From contig NZ_BAABWE010000001.1 of the NCBI RefSeq assembly GCF_040371755.1, positions 606,439-670,438 on the forward strand: DNA of 64,000 nucleotides, given 5' to 3'. Made by a program: the position numbers and the translations under genes. The notes beneath the pieces are model-generated. The model was not told the origin of the DNA, searched no databases, and worked only from the letters and a program-made list of their open reading frames with translations. Source of the DNA: Bermanella sp040371755 (GTDB taxonomy: Bacteria; Pseudomonadota; Gammaproteobacteria; Pseudomonadales; Oceanobacteraceae). This document shows, piece by piece, positions 54,456 to 63,011 of this stretch (position 1 is the first letter of the stretch; every line of letters begins with the position of its first letter).

Positions 54456-57228
54456 CGTCTACTCCTTCTACTTGAATGTCACTATTCACGTTTACATCTT
54501 CCAAGGGCACGACTTCATTTGGAGAAAGCAACTGGGTTGCCTTTAGGCGTATTGAAGGCGGAACAAATACTCCACCTGCAGATTGGTTTTCGACCGTTGC
54601 CCCCTGTACATTACTTAATACCAATTGATATTGGCCACTGGCCACAAACTGATAAGGCATTACAGAAAGAACTTGTTTCTTATTAATATCACTCGGCATT
54701 AATTCAATTTGACTACTACCTTGCGTTAACAACTGACCATCTGGAGTGTTAAATTGATAATCAAATTCTACCAAAACCGGTACATTAGAACGGTTATGCA
54801 CATCAGCAAAAAACTCTACATCAGATTGATTGTTTAATAAAACATAGCCAGGTGATGCATTTACCCTTAATGCAGCAATATTTTCTGTTGGTAAAATAGC
54901 TACACTGGCGCTACTTTGTGAAACTAGGTTGCCAGTTACACCATCCAAAGCTTGAACTGTTATGGTGTATTGACCAGGCTCAACGGTAAGCGTATTCCAC
55001 CACTGCTCCAGTTGAATGCTGCGCTCTTCTCCTGGGGCAAAGTCTTCAATAGAAGCTTCTAAGTGCTCTTGATAATGAGCTAATTCTTCTAAATCACTTT
55101 GCGGATCCAGTGGAGGTAAATTTGCACCCGTAAAATTCGCAATTTCTGCTCCATTTGCATTTTTCACCTGCACATATAATCGAGCACTTTGTTGCAATGC
55201 GGTTTCGTTGTTGACAGTCGCTGTAATTATAACAGGCTCATACGCCCCGTATGATGTTTTATCTGTTGAAGCCGTGACAATGTTTACACCCCCAAGATCG
55301 GCTTTTCGAATATTGATATCAATATTCAAATTAGAGAATTCCGTTAGTGAAATTTCTTTATTGGAGAAAAGATAGCCCGCCGCATTCGTTGATATTACGA
55401 ATTCAAGTACTGGGATCCCCTCAATTCGATAAAAACCATTTTCATCAGTAGTATGACTTCTCCCGCCAATAACCACAGATGCAGCCGGCACGCCTAATCC
55501 CGTTACCATATCAATTACTTGACCGTAAACGGTTGTTGAAGGTAATTCCACTTGATCTTGCAATGTAATACTTCCAACATTTACATTAGTTTTTTCAGGT
55601 ACCACCACACTAAAACCAACGGTTCCATACCCATCTTTAGAAAGCTGGATAGTCAAATCACCAGCTGTCAGCTCCGTTAGTTCGAAATAACCTGATGCAT
55701 TTGTAGTCGTATTAGCGCTATTGGAGAGAGAAGTAACGGTAACGCCACTAATTGGCTGACCGCTGACATCAAGTATTGTCCCGAATACACTTGAGTTTAC
55801 CGGTTGAGTCTCTGTTAATGCTAAAAGAGAAGGTGAGAAGCTGATTTGCGTTCCTGCCACTAAACTGGCCGTAGCTGTTACCAAGTAATGCTCACTTGAA
55901 TTAGCAGTCAAAACCGTCTCACCGGGTTCACTTAATAATTGATATTCCCCATTTGCATCTGTTATCGCACTGCTCGAATTACTTCCTACTACTGAAGTCA
56001 CTGTCACACCCGCAATTGGTTCAGCTGAAGTGGAATCTGTAATGACTCCACCTACCAGTACAGTAGTAGGTGCAACGGCTAAACGAATACGTCCAACATT
56101 AGCAAACTGCCCTTCTCGTAAAGTAATATTTTGCGAGGCACCTATATAACCAGGTGCAGAGTAACTAATTACATATGATTCAGCATTTAAATTTGAAACA
56201 ACAAAACTACCATCGCTATTAATAACAACGTTTTCATCATTGTACCCAAGAACATCAATTACTGAGTTTGGAATCAATGTTCCTGCTAAGCTATCTAATA
56301 AATGCCCAGAGATTATGGCTTTTTCAGGATCTACAGGCACATCTATTTGCGTAAGCATATTTAATGCTGTAACTGCAAGAGATGTAGAATAAACCGTCTG
56401 ATCCCAATCTCCCTGGGTAGATTGACTGGACTCTAAATATTCAGTAGCTGATGCATAACGACTTACATCAGTAGTCACCGGAATCAACGCTTGAAGTGCC
56501 AACGCACTTTCCCAGTTAGTTCCCCAATGCCCCTCTGAGTTTTGTGAAGCATATAGAAATTCTATTGCTGAGCTTAGTTGCTCTGAGACATTGTGGGTAT
56601 ATAAGTACGCTTTTAATACTTGAGTAACTAGAGCAGATACCATCACAGATGCTTGATCAGAATATAAAGCATATGCCCCACTTTCTAGTTGCTCATTCGA
56701 TAGATAATACAAGGCTTTTCCCGCAAGCAACGTATCACTGTTTACCCCCTGTAAAGCAAGTAGTGCGTAGCTGGTATCAATTGGAGTACTGTCATATTCG
56801 CCAAAGTGCCCAAAACCTCCATCAATATTCTGCCGTGACTTTAATTCTGTAATTTCAGTTGTGACTACATCGCCTTCTTTAGCTAGTACCAATAACAAGC
56901 GCGATAACTGCTCGGTATTTAAGCTGGATAAATCCGCTTTTAAGAAATTAATCGCTTCATTTTTTTGTGAAAGGCTAGCACCTAATAAGTCAAAAACTTT
57001 TAATGCTTCAGCAGATGATTGGAATTTTGTAGCAATTTCATTAGCAGTATTGATATTGCCACCTGGCTGTTGTGACAGTTCTATCCAATGCAATGCTGCT
57101 TCGATATTGGCGCCTTCGTCGCTTGATTGATGTGACTCGCCACTATGTGCAAGTACCTCAAAAGTAATTATTAATATAAATAGAGGTAATACCCTATTAA
57201 GCAAGATCGATAATTTCCTATACACCAT
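54448..57228 (-). CDS. secreted protein with terpenoid-cyclase-like toroid, carboxypeptidase-regulatory-like and CARDB-like repeats
   Basis: A 926-residue exported protein, first gene of the island. After the signal peptide, residues ~110-300 show repeated helical motifs of the alpha-alpha toroid type (RQNIDGGFGHFG, SQNSEGHWGTNW, SSQSTQGDWDQ), as in prenyltransferase/squalene-cyclase and alpha-2-macroglobulin thioester domains. Four carboxypeptidase-regulatory-like beta-sandwiches follow (about 305-640; for example ITDANGEYQL, TTNASGYFEL, TTDENGFYRI), then CARDB-like domains to the end. I saw no thioester Cys-Gly-Glu-Gln, so covalent capture is unlikely. The ATG at 57228 has CGGAG five bases upstream; the earlier start at 57291 is unlikely. 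Confidence 0.65.
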   Translation of the reverse strand: MVYRKLSILLNRVLPLFILIITFEVLAHSGESHQSSDEGANIEAALHWIELSQQPGGNINTANEIATKFQSSAEALKVFDLLGASLSQKNEAINFLKADLSSLNTEQLSRLLLVLAKEGDVVTTEITELKSRQNIDGGFGHFGEYDSTPIDTSYALLALQGVNSDTLLAGKALYYLSNEQLESGAYALYSDQASVMVSALVTQVLKAYLYTHNVSEQLSSAIEFLYASQNSEGHWGTNWESALALQALIPVTTDVSRYASATEYLESSQSTQGDWDQTVYSTSLAVTALNMLTQIDVPVDPEKAIISGHLLDSLAGTLIPNSVIDVLGYNDENVVINSDGSFVVSNLNAESYVISYSAPGYIGASQNITLREGQFANVGRIRLAVAPTTVLVGGVITDSTSAEPIAGVTVTSVVGSNSSSAITDANGEYQLLSEPGETVLTANSSEHYLVTATASLVAGTQISFSPSLLALTETQPVNSSVFGTILDVSGQPISGVTVTSLSNSANTTTNASGYFELTELTAGDLTIQLSKDGYGTVGFSVVVPEKTNVNVGSITLQDQVELPSTTVYGQVIDMVTGLGVPAASVVIGGRSHTTDENGFYRIEGIPVLEFVISTNAAGYLFSNKEISLTEFSNLNIDINIRKADLGGVNIVTASTDKTSYGAYEPVIITATVNNETALQQSARLYVQVKNANGAEIANFTGANLPPLDPQSDLEELAHYQEHLEASIEDFAPGEERSIQLEQWWNTLTVEPGQYTITVQALDGVTGNLVSQSSASVAILPTENIAALRVNASPGYVLLNNQSDVEFFADVHNRSNVPVLVEFDYQFNTPDGQLLTQGSSQIELMPSDINKKQVLSVMPYQFVASGQYQLVLSNVQGATVENQSAGGVFVPPSIRLKATQLLSPNEVVPLEDVNVNSDIQVEGVDGE

Positions 57229-57305
57229 CAAGACTCCGCTTGTAAATAAACGCATGCTGCCGGCAGAATCAAGCATCCCAACCCACACCAACGACGAAAA
57301 AACGC

Positions 57306-57322
57306 TAAGTGGTTACCACTTA
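57306..57322. promoter_or_regulatory. palindromic operator-like site upstream of the surface-protein island
   Basis: TAAGTGGT and ACCACTTA are perfect eight-base inverted arms around a single T. It lies 78 bases upstream of the start at 57228. Its length and dyad symmetry suit a dimeric regulator; the regulator is not identifiable. Confidence 0.4.
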
Positions 57323-57534
57323 AAGTGTGACAGAAGTCTATCTTTGCTTGGGTTAGATTAAAAGAGTCAAATCTGTACAATTAATCACTAGTCTAATACT
57401 TTAGAATTGGCAGAAAGAGAGCCTACAAAAAAATATCTCCATGTAAATGACATAGATTAGTTGGTAGACATTTATTTGAAACCAAAAAAATTAGGGCAGC
57501 AAGGGATTTTGAGGGTCTACGACAATTAATTCAA

Positions 57535-57570
57535 GAAAAAACATTAATGGTCATTTTAAATTTTGACCAT
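57535..57570 (-). terminator. intrinsic terminator of acs
   Basis: On the minus strand the arms ATGGTCA and TGACCAT flank a ten-base AT-rich loop and are followed by a T run (57540-57535). It lies about 30 bases after the acs stop. Confidence 0.65.
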
Positions 57571-57597
57571 CAATGCGAAATATCTGGCGAGAGCGAG

Positions 57598-59544
57598 TTA
57601 GCGATTCTTTCGAGCTTCTATTAAATGCTCAACCACTGAAGGGTCGGCAAGGGTTGAGGTATCACCTAATGTATCCGTTTCATTAGCGGCAATTTTACGC
57701 AAAATTCGACGCATGATTTTACCGCTTCGAGTTTTTGGTAAGCCCGGTGTTAATTGAATAATATCCGGTGTAGCGATAGCGCCAATTTCACTGCGCACCC
57801 AAGTTTTGAGTTCTTTTTCAAGCTCGGCGGTGGCTTCAATTCCGGCCTTTAAAATCACATAGGCATATATACCTTGGCCTTTGATATCATGGGGGTAGCC
57901 CACTACCGCGGCTTCTGCGGTATCTTTATGGGCAACCAGAGCACTTTCAATTTCAGCGGTGCCCATGCGGTGGCCTGATACGTTGAGTACGTCGTCTACG
58001 CGGCCAGTTATCCAGTAGTAACCGTCTTCATCGCGGCGCACGCCATCACCAGAAAAATACATCCCCGGAAAGGTTTTAAAATAAGTATCAATAAAACGTT
58101 GATGATCCCCATACACACTGCGCATTTGTCCCGGCCAACTATCAAGCATCACAAGATTACCCTCGGTCGCCCCTTCTAATATATTGCCTTCGTTATCAAC
58201 AATTGCCGCTTTAACCCCCGGCAATGGCTTTGTGGCTGAACCGGGTTTTAAATCGGTCGCACCGGGTAGCGGACTAATTAGAATGCCACCGGTTTCCGTT
58301 TGCCACCATGTATCAACTATTGGGCACTGGCTATTACCGATGGTTTTGTAATACCACTCCCATGCTTCTGGGTTGATTGGTTCACCAACACTGCCCAATA
58401 AACGCAAGCTTGAGCGCGTGGTGCCTTCAATGGCTTTATCACCATGAGCCATCAATGCACGAATAGCCGTTGGTGCTGTATATAGTGTATTAATTTGATG
58501 TTTATCCACCACCTGCGCCATACGATTCACCGCTGGGTAGTTTGGCACCCCTTCAAACAATACTGTGGTTGCACCATTGGCTAATGGGCCGTAAATCATA
58601 TAGGTATGGCCGGTAATCCAACCCACATCTGCTGTACACCAATACACTTCACCCGCTTTGTAATCAAACACGTGTTCATGGGTATAAGCGGCATACACCA
58701 AATAGCCCCCTGTGGTATGCATGACCCCTTTTGGTTTGCCAGTGCTGCCTGATGTGTACAAAATAAACATTGGGTCTTCGGCGTTCATAGGCTCGCATGG
58801 GCATTCATCAGAAACCGCTTTTAAGGCTTCGCCGTAATCCACATCTCGGCCTTCTTGCCAATTAACATTGGCCCCTGTGCGTTTAACCACCAACACTTTT
58901 TCAACACATTTAGCCGCTGGGTTTTCCAATGCTTCATCCACACTGGCTTTAAGTGGAATGATTTTACCGCCGCGCACCCCTTCGTCTGCGGTAATGACCC
59001 ATTTACTGTTGCAACCTTCAATGCGCCCAGCCAGAGCATCTGAGCTAAAGCCGCCAAATACCACCGAATGAATAGCACCAATACGGGCACAGGCCAACAT
59101 GGCTAAACTGGCTTCAACCACCATTGGCATATACAGCGTTACCACATCTCCTTTTTGTACACCCATGTCTTTTAGGATGTTAGCAAATCGCGATACCGCT
59201 ATTTGCAGTTGAGCATAGGTTAGAGTTTGATCATCGCTTGGCTCGTCACCTTCCCAAATAATGGCGGTGTCGTTACCTTTATTGGCCACATGGCGGTCTA
59301 CGCAGTTATAACAAACATTTAACTCGCCATCTTCAAACCAGCGAATGTGTAAATCTGCTTCGTTATAGCTCACGTCTTTAATTTTAGTAAACGGTTTAGA
59401 CCAATCTAAACGCTTAGCTTGTTGCGCCCAAAATTGCTCGTTATCGTTGATGGATGATTCATAGGTTTGTTGAAATTGTTCGGCGTTTAGATATGCGCGC
59501 TCTGCCCAATTTTTAGGCACTTTATGCAGTGGATATTCACTCAT
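57598..59544 (-). CDS. acs: acetyl-CoA synthetase
   Basis: A 648-residue AMP-forming acetyl-CoA synthetase converting acetate, ATP and CoA into acetyl-CoA. The phosphate-binding loop is LYTSGSTGKPKGV, with TWWQTETGG in the middle, the hinge segment around YYWITGRVDDVLNVSGHR, and the regulatory Lys in TRSGKIMRRI at residue 609, the position acetylated in the Salmonella enzyme. It should be cytosolic. It is transcribed divergently from the DUF2804 gene with about 195 bases between. Confidence 0.95.
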   Translation of the reverse strand: MSEYPLHKVPKNWAERAYLNAEQFQQTYESSINDNEQFWAQQAKRLDWSKPFTKIKDVSYNEADLHIRWFEDGELNVCYNCVDRHVANKGNDTAIIWEGDEPSDDQTLTYAQLQIAVSRFANILKDMGVQKGDVVTLYMPMVVEASLAMLACARIGAIHSVVFGGFSSDALAGRIEGCNSKWVITADEGVRGGKIIPLKASVDEALENPAAKCVEKVLVVKRTGANVNWQEGRDVDYGEALKAVSDECPCEPMNAEDPMFILYTSGSTGKPKGVMHTTGGYLVYAAYTHEHVFDYKAGEVYWCTADVGWITGHTYMIYGPLANGATTVLFEGVPNYPAVNRMAQVVDKHQINTLYTAPTAIRALMAHGDKAIEGTTRSSLRLLGSVGEPINPEAWEWYYKTIGNSQCPIVDTWWQTETGGILISPLPGATDLKPGSATKPLPGVKAAIVDNEGNILEGATEGNLVMLDSWPGQMRSVYGDHQRFIDTYFKTFPGMYFSGDGVRRDEDGYYWITGRVDDVLNVSGHRMGTAEIESALVAHKDTAEAAVVGYPHDIKGQGIYAYVILKAGIEATAELEKELKTWVRSEIGAIATPDIIQLTPGLPKTRSGKIMRRILRKIAANETDTLGDTSTLADPSVVEHLIEARKNR

Positions 59545-59738
59545 GACACAATCCCTGATTTATTGTTGTTTTAAATTGTATGCATTTAACCGATTCTAAA
59601 GCGTACATTCAACTAAATCCCCTTACAGGGTCATCAAAAAACAAAATACATGACTTTATTTCCCCCTTTATATGGCTCATTTAAACCTAGAGACACTCAA
59701 CTGGTTATGACACTCTTCAACAACGTTTGGAGAACATA

Positions 59739-60737
59739 ATGCCCCCTTTTATTAATAAACATGGTCAAGTGACATTTGGCGTTTTTGAACACGGCCCAGC
59801 AGATATAAATTATCTAGATTTTGACCTGCGTAACAACATGGATAAGCCCATCACTGGCTGGCGTAAAAGAATGCGCTTTAACCAATTTCAGTTTATTAGT
59901 TTAACAGGGAAGGACTTTGTATTAGGGGTGGCCATCGTTAATTTAAAATGGGTAAGTAATTGCTTTGTGTATATTTACCAACTAAGCACACAAACCTTCA
60001 AGGAATACTCTTGGTTACAACCTTTTGCTCGAAATACCCTAACCAATACCACACCTAATAATGGATCTTGGCAATTTAAAACCGGGAAAAATAAAATTGT
60101 CATGACAGCAGAAACAGGCAAACGTAAATTGCACATTCAATTAAAAAATGAATTAACTGTGGATGTGACCATTAATGAGAGCCAACCTTCTTTAGATGTG
60201 TGCTGTCGTGCAGGATACAACGGCTGGGTGTACACCAAGAAAAACGCCGCATTACCTGTAACAGGCCATATTCAATGGCAAGGCAGCACCATAGATACTA
60301 CCCAGCTTAAAGCCGCCGTTGATTGGTCATGCGGTTACATGCGCCGTGAAACCTTCTGGCACTGGGCAAGCCTTAGCCATACCAATCAAGACGGGCACAC
60401 CATAGGGTTAAACCTAGCCGCAGGGGTGAACGAAACCACCCACACTGAAAATGGGTTATGGATAAACGGGCAATTCATCAAACTAGACCGCGCTGAGTTT
60501 TTGTTTAATCGCCAAAATAGAATGGCACCATGGCAAGTGAGCAGTACTGATAACCATATAGAATTAACATTCACCCCATTAGGTGAGCGAAAAGAGAAAA
60601 TTAACGCAGGGTTTATTGCCTCAAACTTCACCCAAGTTTTTGGGCGATTTGATGGCAGTGTGAAAGATCAAAACCAGCAAGTCATTAAAATAAATAATGC
60701 CCTAGGTTTTTGTGAAGACCACTTCGCAAAATGGTAA
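59739..60737 (+). CDS. DUF2804 family protein
   Basis: A 332-residue soluble protein matching the DUF2804 family of unknown function. Characteristic segments are PITGWRKRMRFNQFQFIS, FAHxxx-free beta-rich repeats around KGNGSWQF-like positions, AAVDWSCGYMRRETFWHWAS and GLNLAAGVNETTHTENGLW. The family fold is a beta-rich calycin-like sheet. The ATG at 59739 has GGAG nine bases upstream; the frame's earlier TTG at 59727 is inside the ribosome site. Confidence 0.75.
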   Translation: MPPFINKHGQVTFGVFEHGPADINYLDFDLRNNMDKPITGWRKRMRFNQFQFISLTGKDFVLGVAIVNLKWVSNCFVYIYQLSTQTFKEYSWLQPFARNTLTNTTPNNGSWQFKTGKNKIVMTAETGKRKLHIQLKNELTVDVTINESQPSLDVCCRAGYNGWVYTKKNAALPVTGHIQWQGSTIDTTQLKAAVDWSCGYMRRETFWHWASLSHTNQDGHTIGLNLAAGVNETTHTENGLWINGQFIKLDRAEFLFNRQNRMAPWQVSSTDNHIELTFTPLGERKEKINAGFIASNFTQVFGRFDGSVKDQNQQVIKINNALGFCEDHFAKW

Positions 60738-60754
60738 AGGCAACAAACCAGCAC

Positions 60755-61096
60755 TTAATAAGCGCTGGTTACTGCTTCTCCGGTCAAACACGCTATACGA
60801 GAACGAGCCTCTAGATAAGTATCACGCCAACCAAGCTTATCACTTTCTTGCATAACACTGAGCTGTGTTTCCTCTTCATCTAGGCTCAAAATAGAGATCA
60901 AATCTTGATTAGACAAAGCTTGTGGGCATTTGAAATCGTAGCTTTGTACAAAATCCGAGAGCACACCTGTTTTGATGGAAAACATTTCAGCCAAGTATTC
61001 AATCGTGGCAGGAGCCAATTGTTCCTGCTCGGCAAGGGTTTGATTGGACAAAAAAACAGACGACAATAATAAAAATGATTTTATATGGGCTTTCAT
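60755..61096 (-). CDS. hypothetical periplasmic protein
   Basis: A 113-residue frame with a signal peptide (SFLLLSSVFLSNQTLA) and two Cys in the mature part (FKCPQA and RIACLTG), which could form a disulfide. No family is recognised. The ATG at 61096 is preferred: GAGG lies seven bases upstream; two earlier in-frame starts are possible. It ends 17 bases from the convergent DUF2804 gene. Confidence 0.55.
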   Translation of the reverse strand: MKAHIKSFLLLSSVFLSNQTLAEQEQLAPATIEYLAEMFSIKTGVLSDFVQSYDFKCPQALSNQDLISILSLDEEETQLSVMQESDKLGWRDTYLEARSRIACLTGEAVTSAY

Positions 61097-61332
61097 CATC
61101 ACACCTCATTAATTTATTAATAGCTTAATGACAAAGTATGACACTTGGATGAAAACAAGATGGCCACACCAATTTGATCATTTTATAAACAAAATGAATT
61201 ATATTGTCTTAATAATAAAAGTATAGTTAGAATACCCCATCTATTAACAGTGACTGATACCCCTCTATACGCTCGAACCTGTATACTTTTTAACCAGAAA
61301 ACATATTCCCAATCTACCCACAGGTAACAACC

Positions 61333-62403
61333 ATGTTTAAAGAAATTATATTACATATTGGAATGCATAAAACAGCCACAACATCTATTCAAGGGTTTTG
61401 TGGTGAACATGCTAATAAACTCCAAAATAAATTCGATACTTTTTATCCTACTTTTTCCAACCCTAGTCGTTCAAAAATTTTTAACCACTCAATACCTTTT
61501 TACTCAATATTTTCAAATGAGCCTGAAAAGTACAGCATCAATATCAATCAGGGCATAAATACCAAAGAACTTGCTGAAGAATCTAATAAAATATTCAAAA
61601 AACAATTTAGAAATCGAGTAGAAAAAACAAATGCTTCAAGACTACTCATTTCAGGCGAAGACATCTCTCGATTGAATCATATTGAAATGACAAGAATGAA
61701 AAACTTCTTATCTAAATTTTTGGAAGAAGATGGGAAGTTCACTGTTATTCTATTCTTAAGAAACCCTATCTCATATTGTCAAAGTGCTTTACAACAAAGG
61801 GTCAAATCTGGTCTTGGCAGCATAGATCATTGTTTACAAAACTTCTTAAACTCTTCCGGTACACTTTACGATACAAGATTAGAACCGGCTAAACGGGTTT
61901 TTGGTAAAGAAAACATAAAAATTGTTGACTTTGATGTTGCAAAAACTATTGAATTCGGGCCGGTAGAAGCCTTTTTTAATTGCATAGATATCAAGATACC
62001 CAAAGTGCTATTAAAGGCTCAAAATATCAAAAACGAAAGTATCAGCAACGAATCTCTTCACCTAATTTCAGAAATCAATAAATTAGAACCAAGATTCATT
62101 GACAAAAACCCTAACCCAATTCGTGAAAAAATGGATCTGCAACGTTTCTTTTCTATTAAAGGAACAAAATATGAATTACCTCAAGAGAAGCAAACTCTAT
62201 TAATGGAGGAAAGCAAAAAAACAATAAGAAAACTAAAAAACATTTACAATTTTGATTTCCAAGATACTAATTTAAAAGAGACGAAAAGCATACCGTTCAA
62301 TCAGGATACTCTTAAAGAAATTAAGTCTATTATTGACAACCATCAAGATAAAACAAGCCAAGAAAAAATGCTTGAAGCTTATAACAACATAGTTTCAGCA
62401 TAA
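61333..62403 (+). CDS. sulfotransferase-like protein
   Basis: A 356-residue soluble protein with sulfotransferase-type PAPS-binding motifs: the 5'-phosphosulfate loop HIGMHKTATTSIQ near the N-terminus and the 3'-phosphate segment FLRNPISYCQSALQQRVKSG at about 140-160. The rest is divergent. The acceptor cannot be inferred; cell-surface glycans or lipids are typical for the family. It is strikingly AT-rich next to acs and DUF2804 genes, and has no partners nearby, which suggests transfer. Start ATG with AGG upstream. Confidence 0.65.
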   Translation: MFKEIILHIGMHKTATTSIQGFCGEHANKLQNKFDTFYPTFSNPSRSKIFNHSIPFYSIFSNEPEKYSININQGINTKELAEESNKIFKKQFRNRVEKTNASRLLISGEDISRLNHIEMTRMKNFLSKFLEEDGKFTVILFLRNPISYCQSALQQRVKSGLGSIDHCLQNFLNSSGTLYDTRLEPAKRVFGKENIKIVDFDVAKTIEFGPVEAFFNCIDIKIPKVLLKAQNIKNESISNESLHLISEINKLEPRFIDKNPNPIREKMDLQRFFSIKGTKYELPQEKQTLLMEESKKTIRKLKNIYNFDFQDTNLKETKSIPFNQDTLKEIKSIIDNHQDKTSQEKMLEAYNNIVSA

Positions 62404-62419
62404 CCATAAAACGTTGTTA

Positions 62420-62444
62420 ATCAGCCGGTCTTAGACCGGCTGAT
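62420..62444. terminator. perfect hairpin after the sulfotransferase-like gene
   Basis: An 11-pair stem (ATCAGCCGGTC and GACCGGCTGAT) with a three-base loop TTA, 17 bases after the stop. No T-tract follows, so it may be a weak bidirectional terminator or an mRNA 3' end stabiliser. Confidence 0.6.
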
Positions 62445-62547
62445 AATCGAACAATAATTGAATTCTGAGAAATAAACAGATATTTTAACAGAAGCTTAGA
62501 GTCACATATCGGAAGGCGCTGCGCTTTTCCTTACTCTATAACTTACC

Positions 62548-63011
62548 TTACTCAGCAACCTGCCCTTCAGCCATCTGCTGTTCGCTCACATTAATATTGC
62601 TAGTCACAGCCAATGCTGTTTCATGCAGGCTACTGATATAAAGCTTACCATCCACTTCTAACGCACCCGTGGTGAGGCCATACATACCTAGTGGGTCTTG
62701 TAAGTTGAATACTACGTCTCCTTTATCATTTATGGCAACGATGTGTCCATAATGTTGGGCTTTAGGGCGAATAGCCGCAGGAAGGCGTTGCACTAATTTA
62801 CGTAAGAAAGGTGAATCAGATAGTGCATCAAGTGCTCTAGAGCGTGGGCTGACCAGCCCTAGCCAGTACACTCCGTTAGAGCCTTGTGAGATGTTGTCCG
62901 GAAAACCCGGCAGCTCATCAATCACGACACTGATTTTGCCACGATTTTCACCGTTTAAACCCACACGTAATACACGGTAGGTGCCGGTTTCATTAAATAA
63001 TACCGATTGCA
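62548..63011 (-). pseudogene. 5'-truncated strictosidine-synthase-like / SMP-30 family gene
   Basis: The C-terminal part of a strictosidine-synthase-like six-bladed propeller protein remains in frame: LFNETGTYRVLR, DELPGFPDNISQG, LVSPRSRALDAL and TGALEVDGKLYISSL. Family members are about 350 residues, so roughly the first 200 are missing. Homology runs up to about base 63011 (QSVLFNETG) and is followed upstream by unrelated sequence with an immediate stop. The GTG at 62964 could only start a fragment without a signal or complete fold. The loss coincides with the transposase element to the right. Confidence 0.75.

Larger units (their letters stand above)
57229..57597. other. intergenic region between acs and the surface-protein island
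   Basis: 369 bases holding the acs terminator (57535-57570) and, nearer the island, a 17-base palindrome (57306-57322). The rest is AT-rich; I did not find a convincing -35/-10 pair. Confidence 0.6.

Noticed and set aside
54448..57228. Active thioester (alpha-2-macroglobulin type) protein
   Set aside because: The toroid repeats are present, but no Cys-Gly-Glu-Gln motif was found.
60746..60770. Hairpin between the convergent DUF2804 and periplasmic-protein genes
   Set aside because: The AACCAGC/GCTGGTT stem is short and has no T-tract on either strand; it also overlaps the end of the minus-strand gene.
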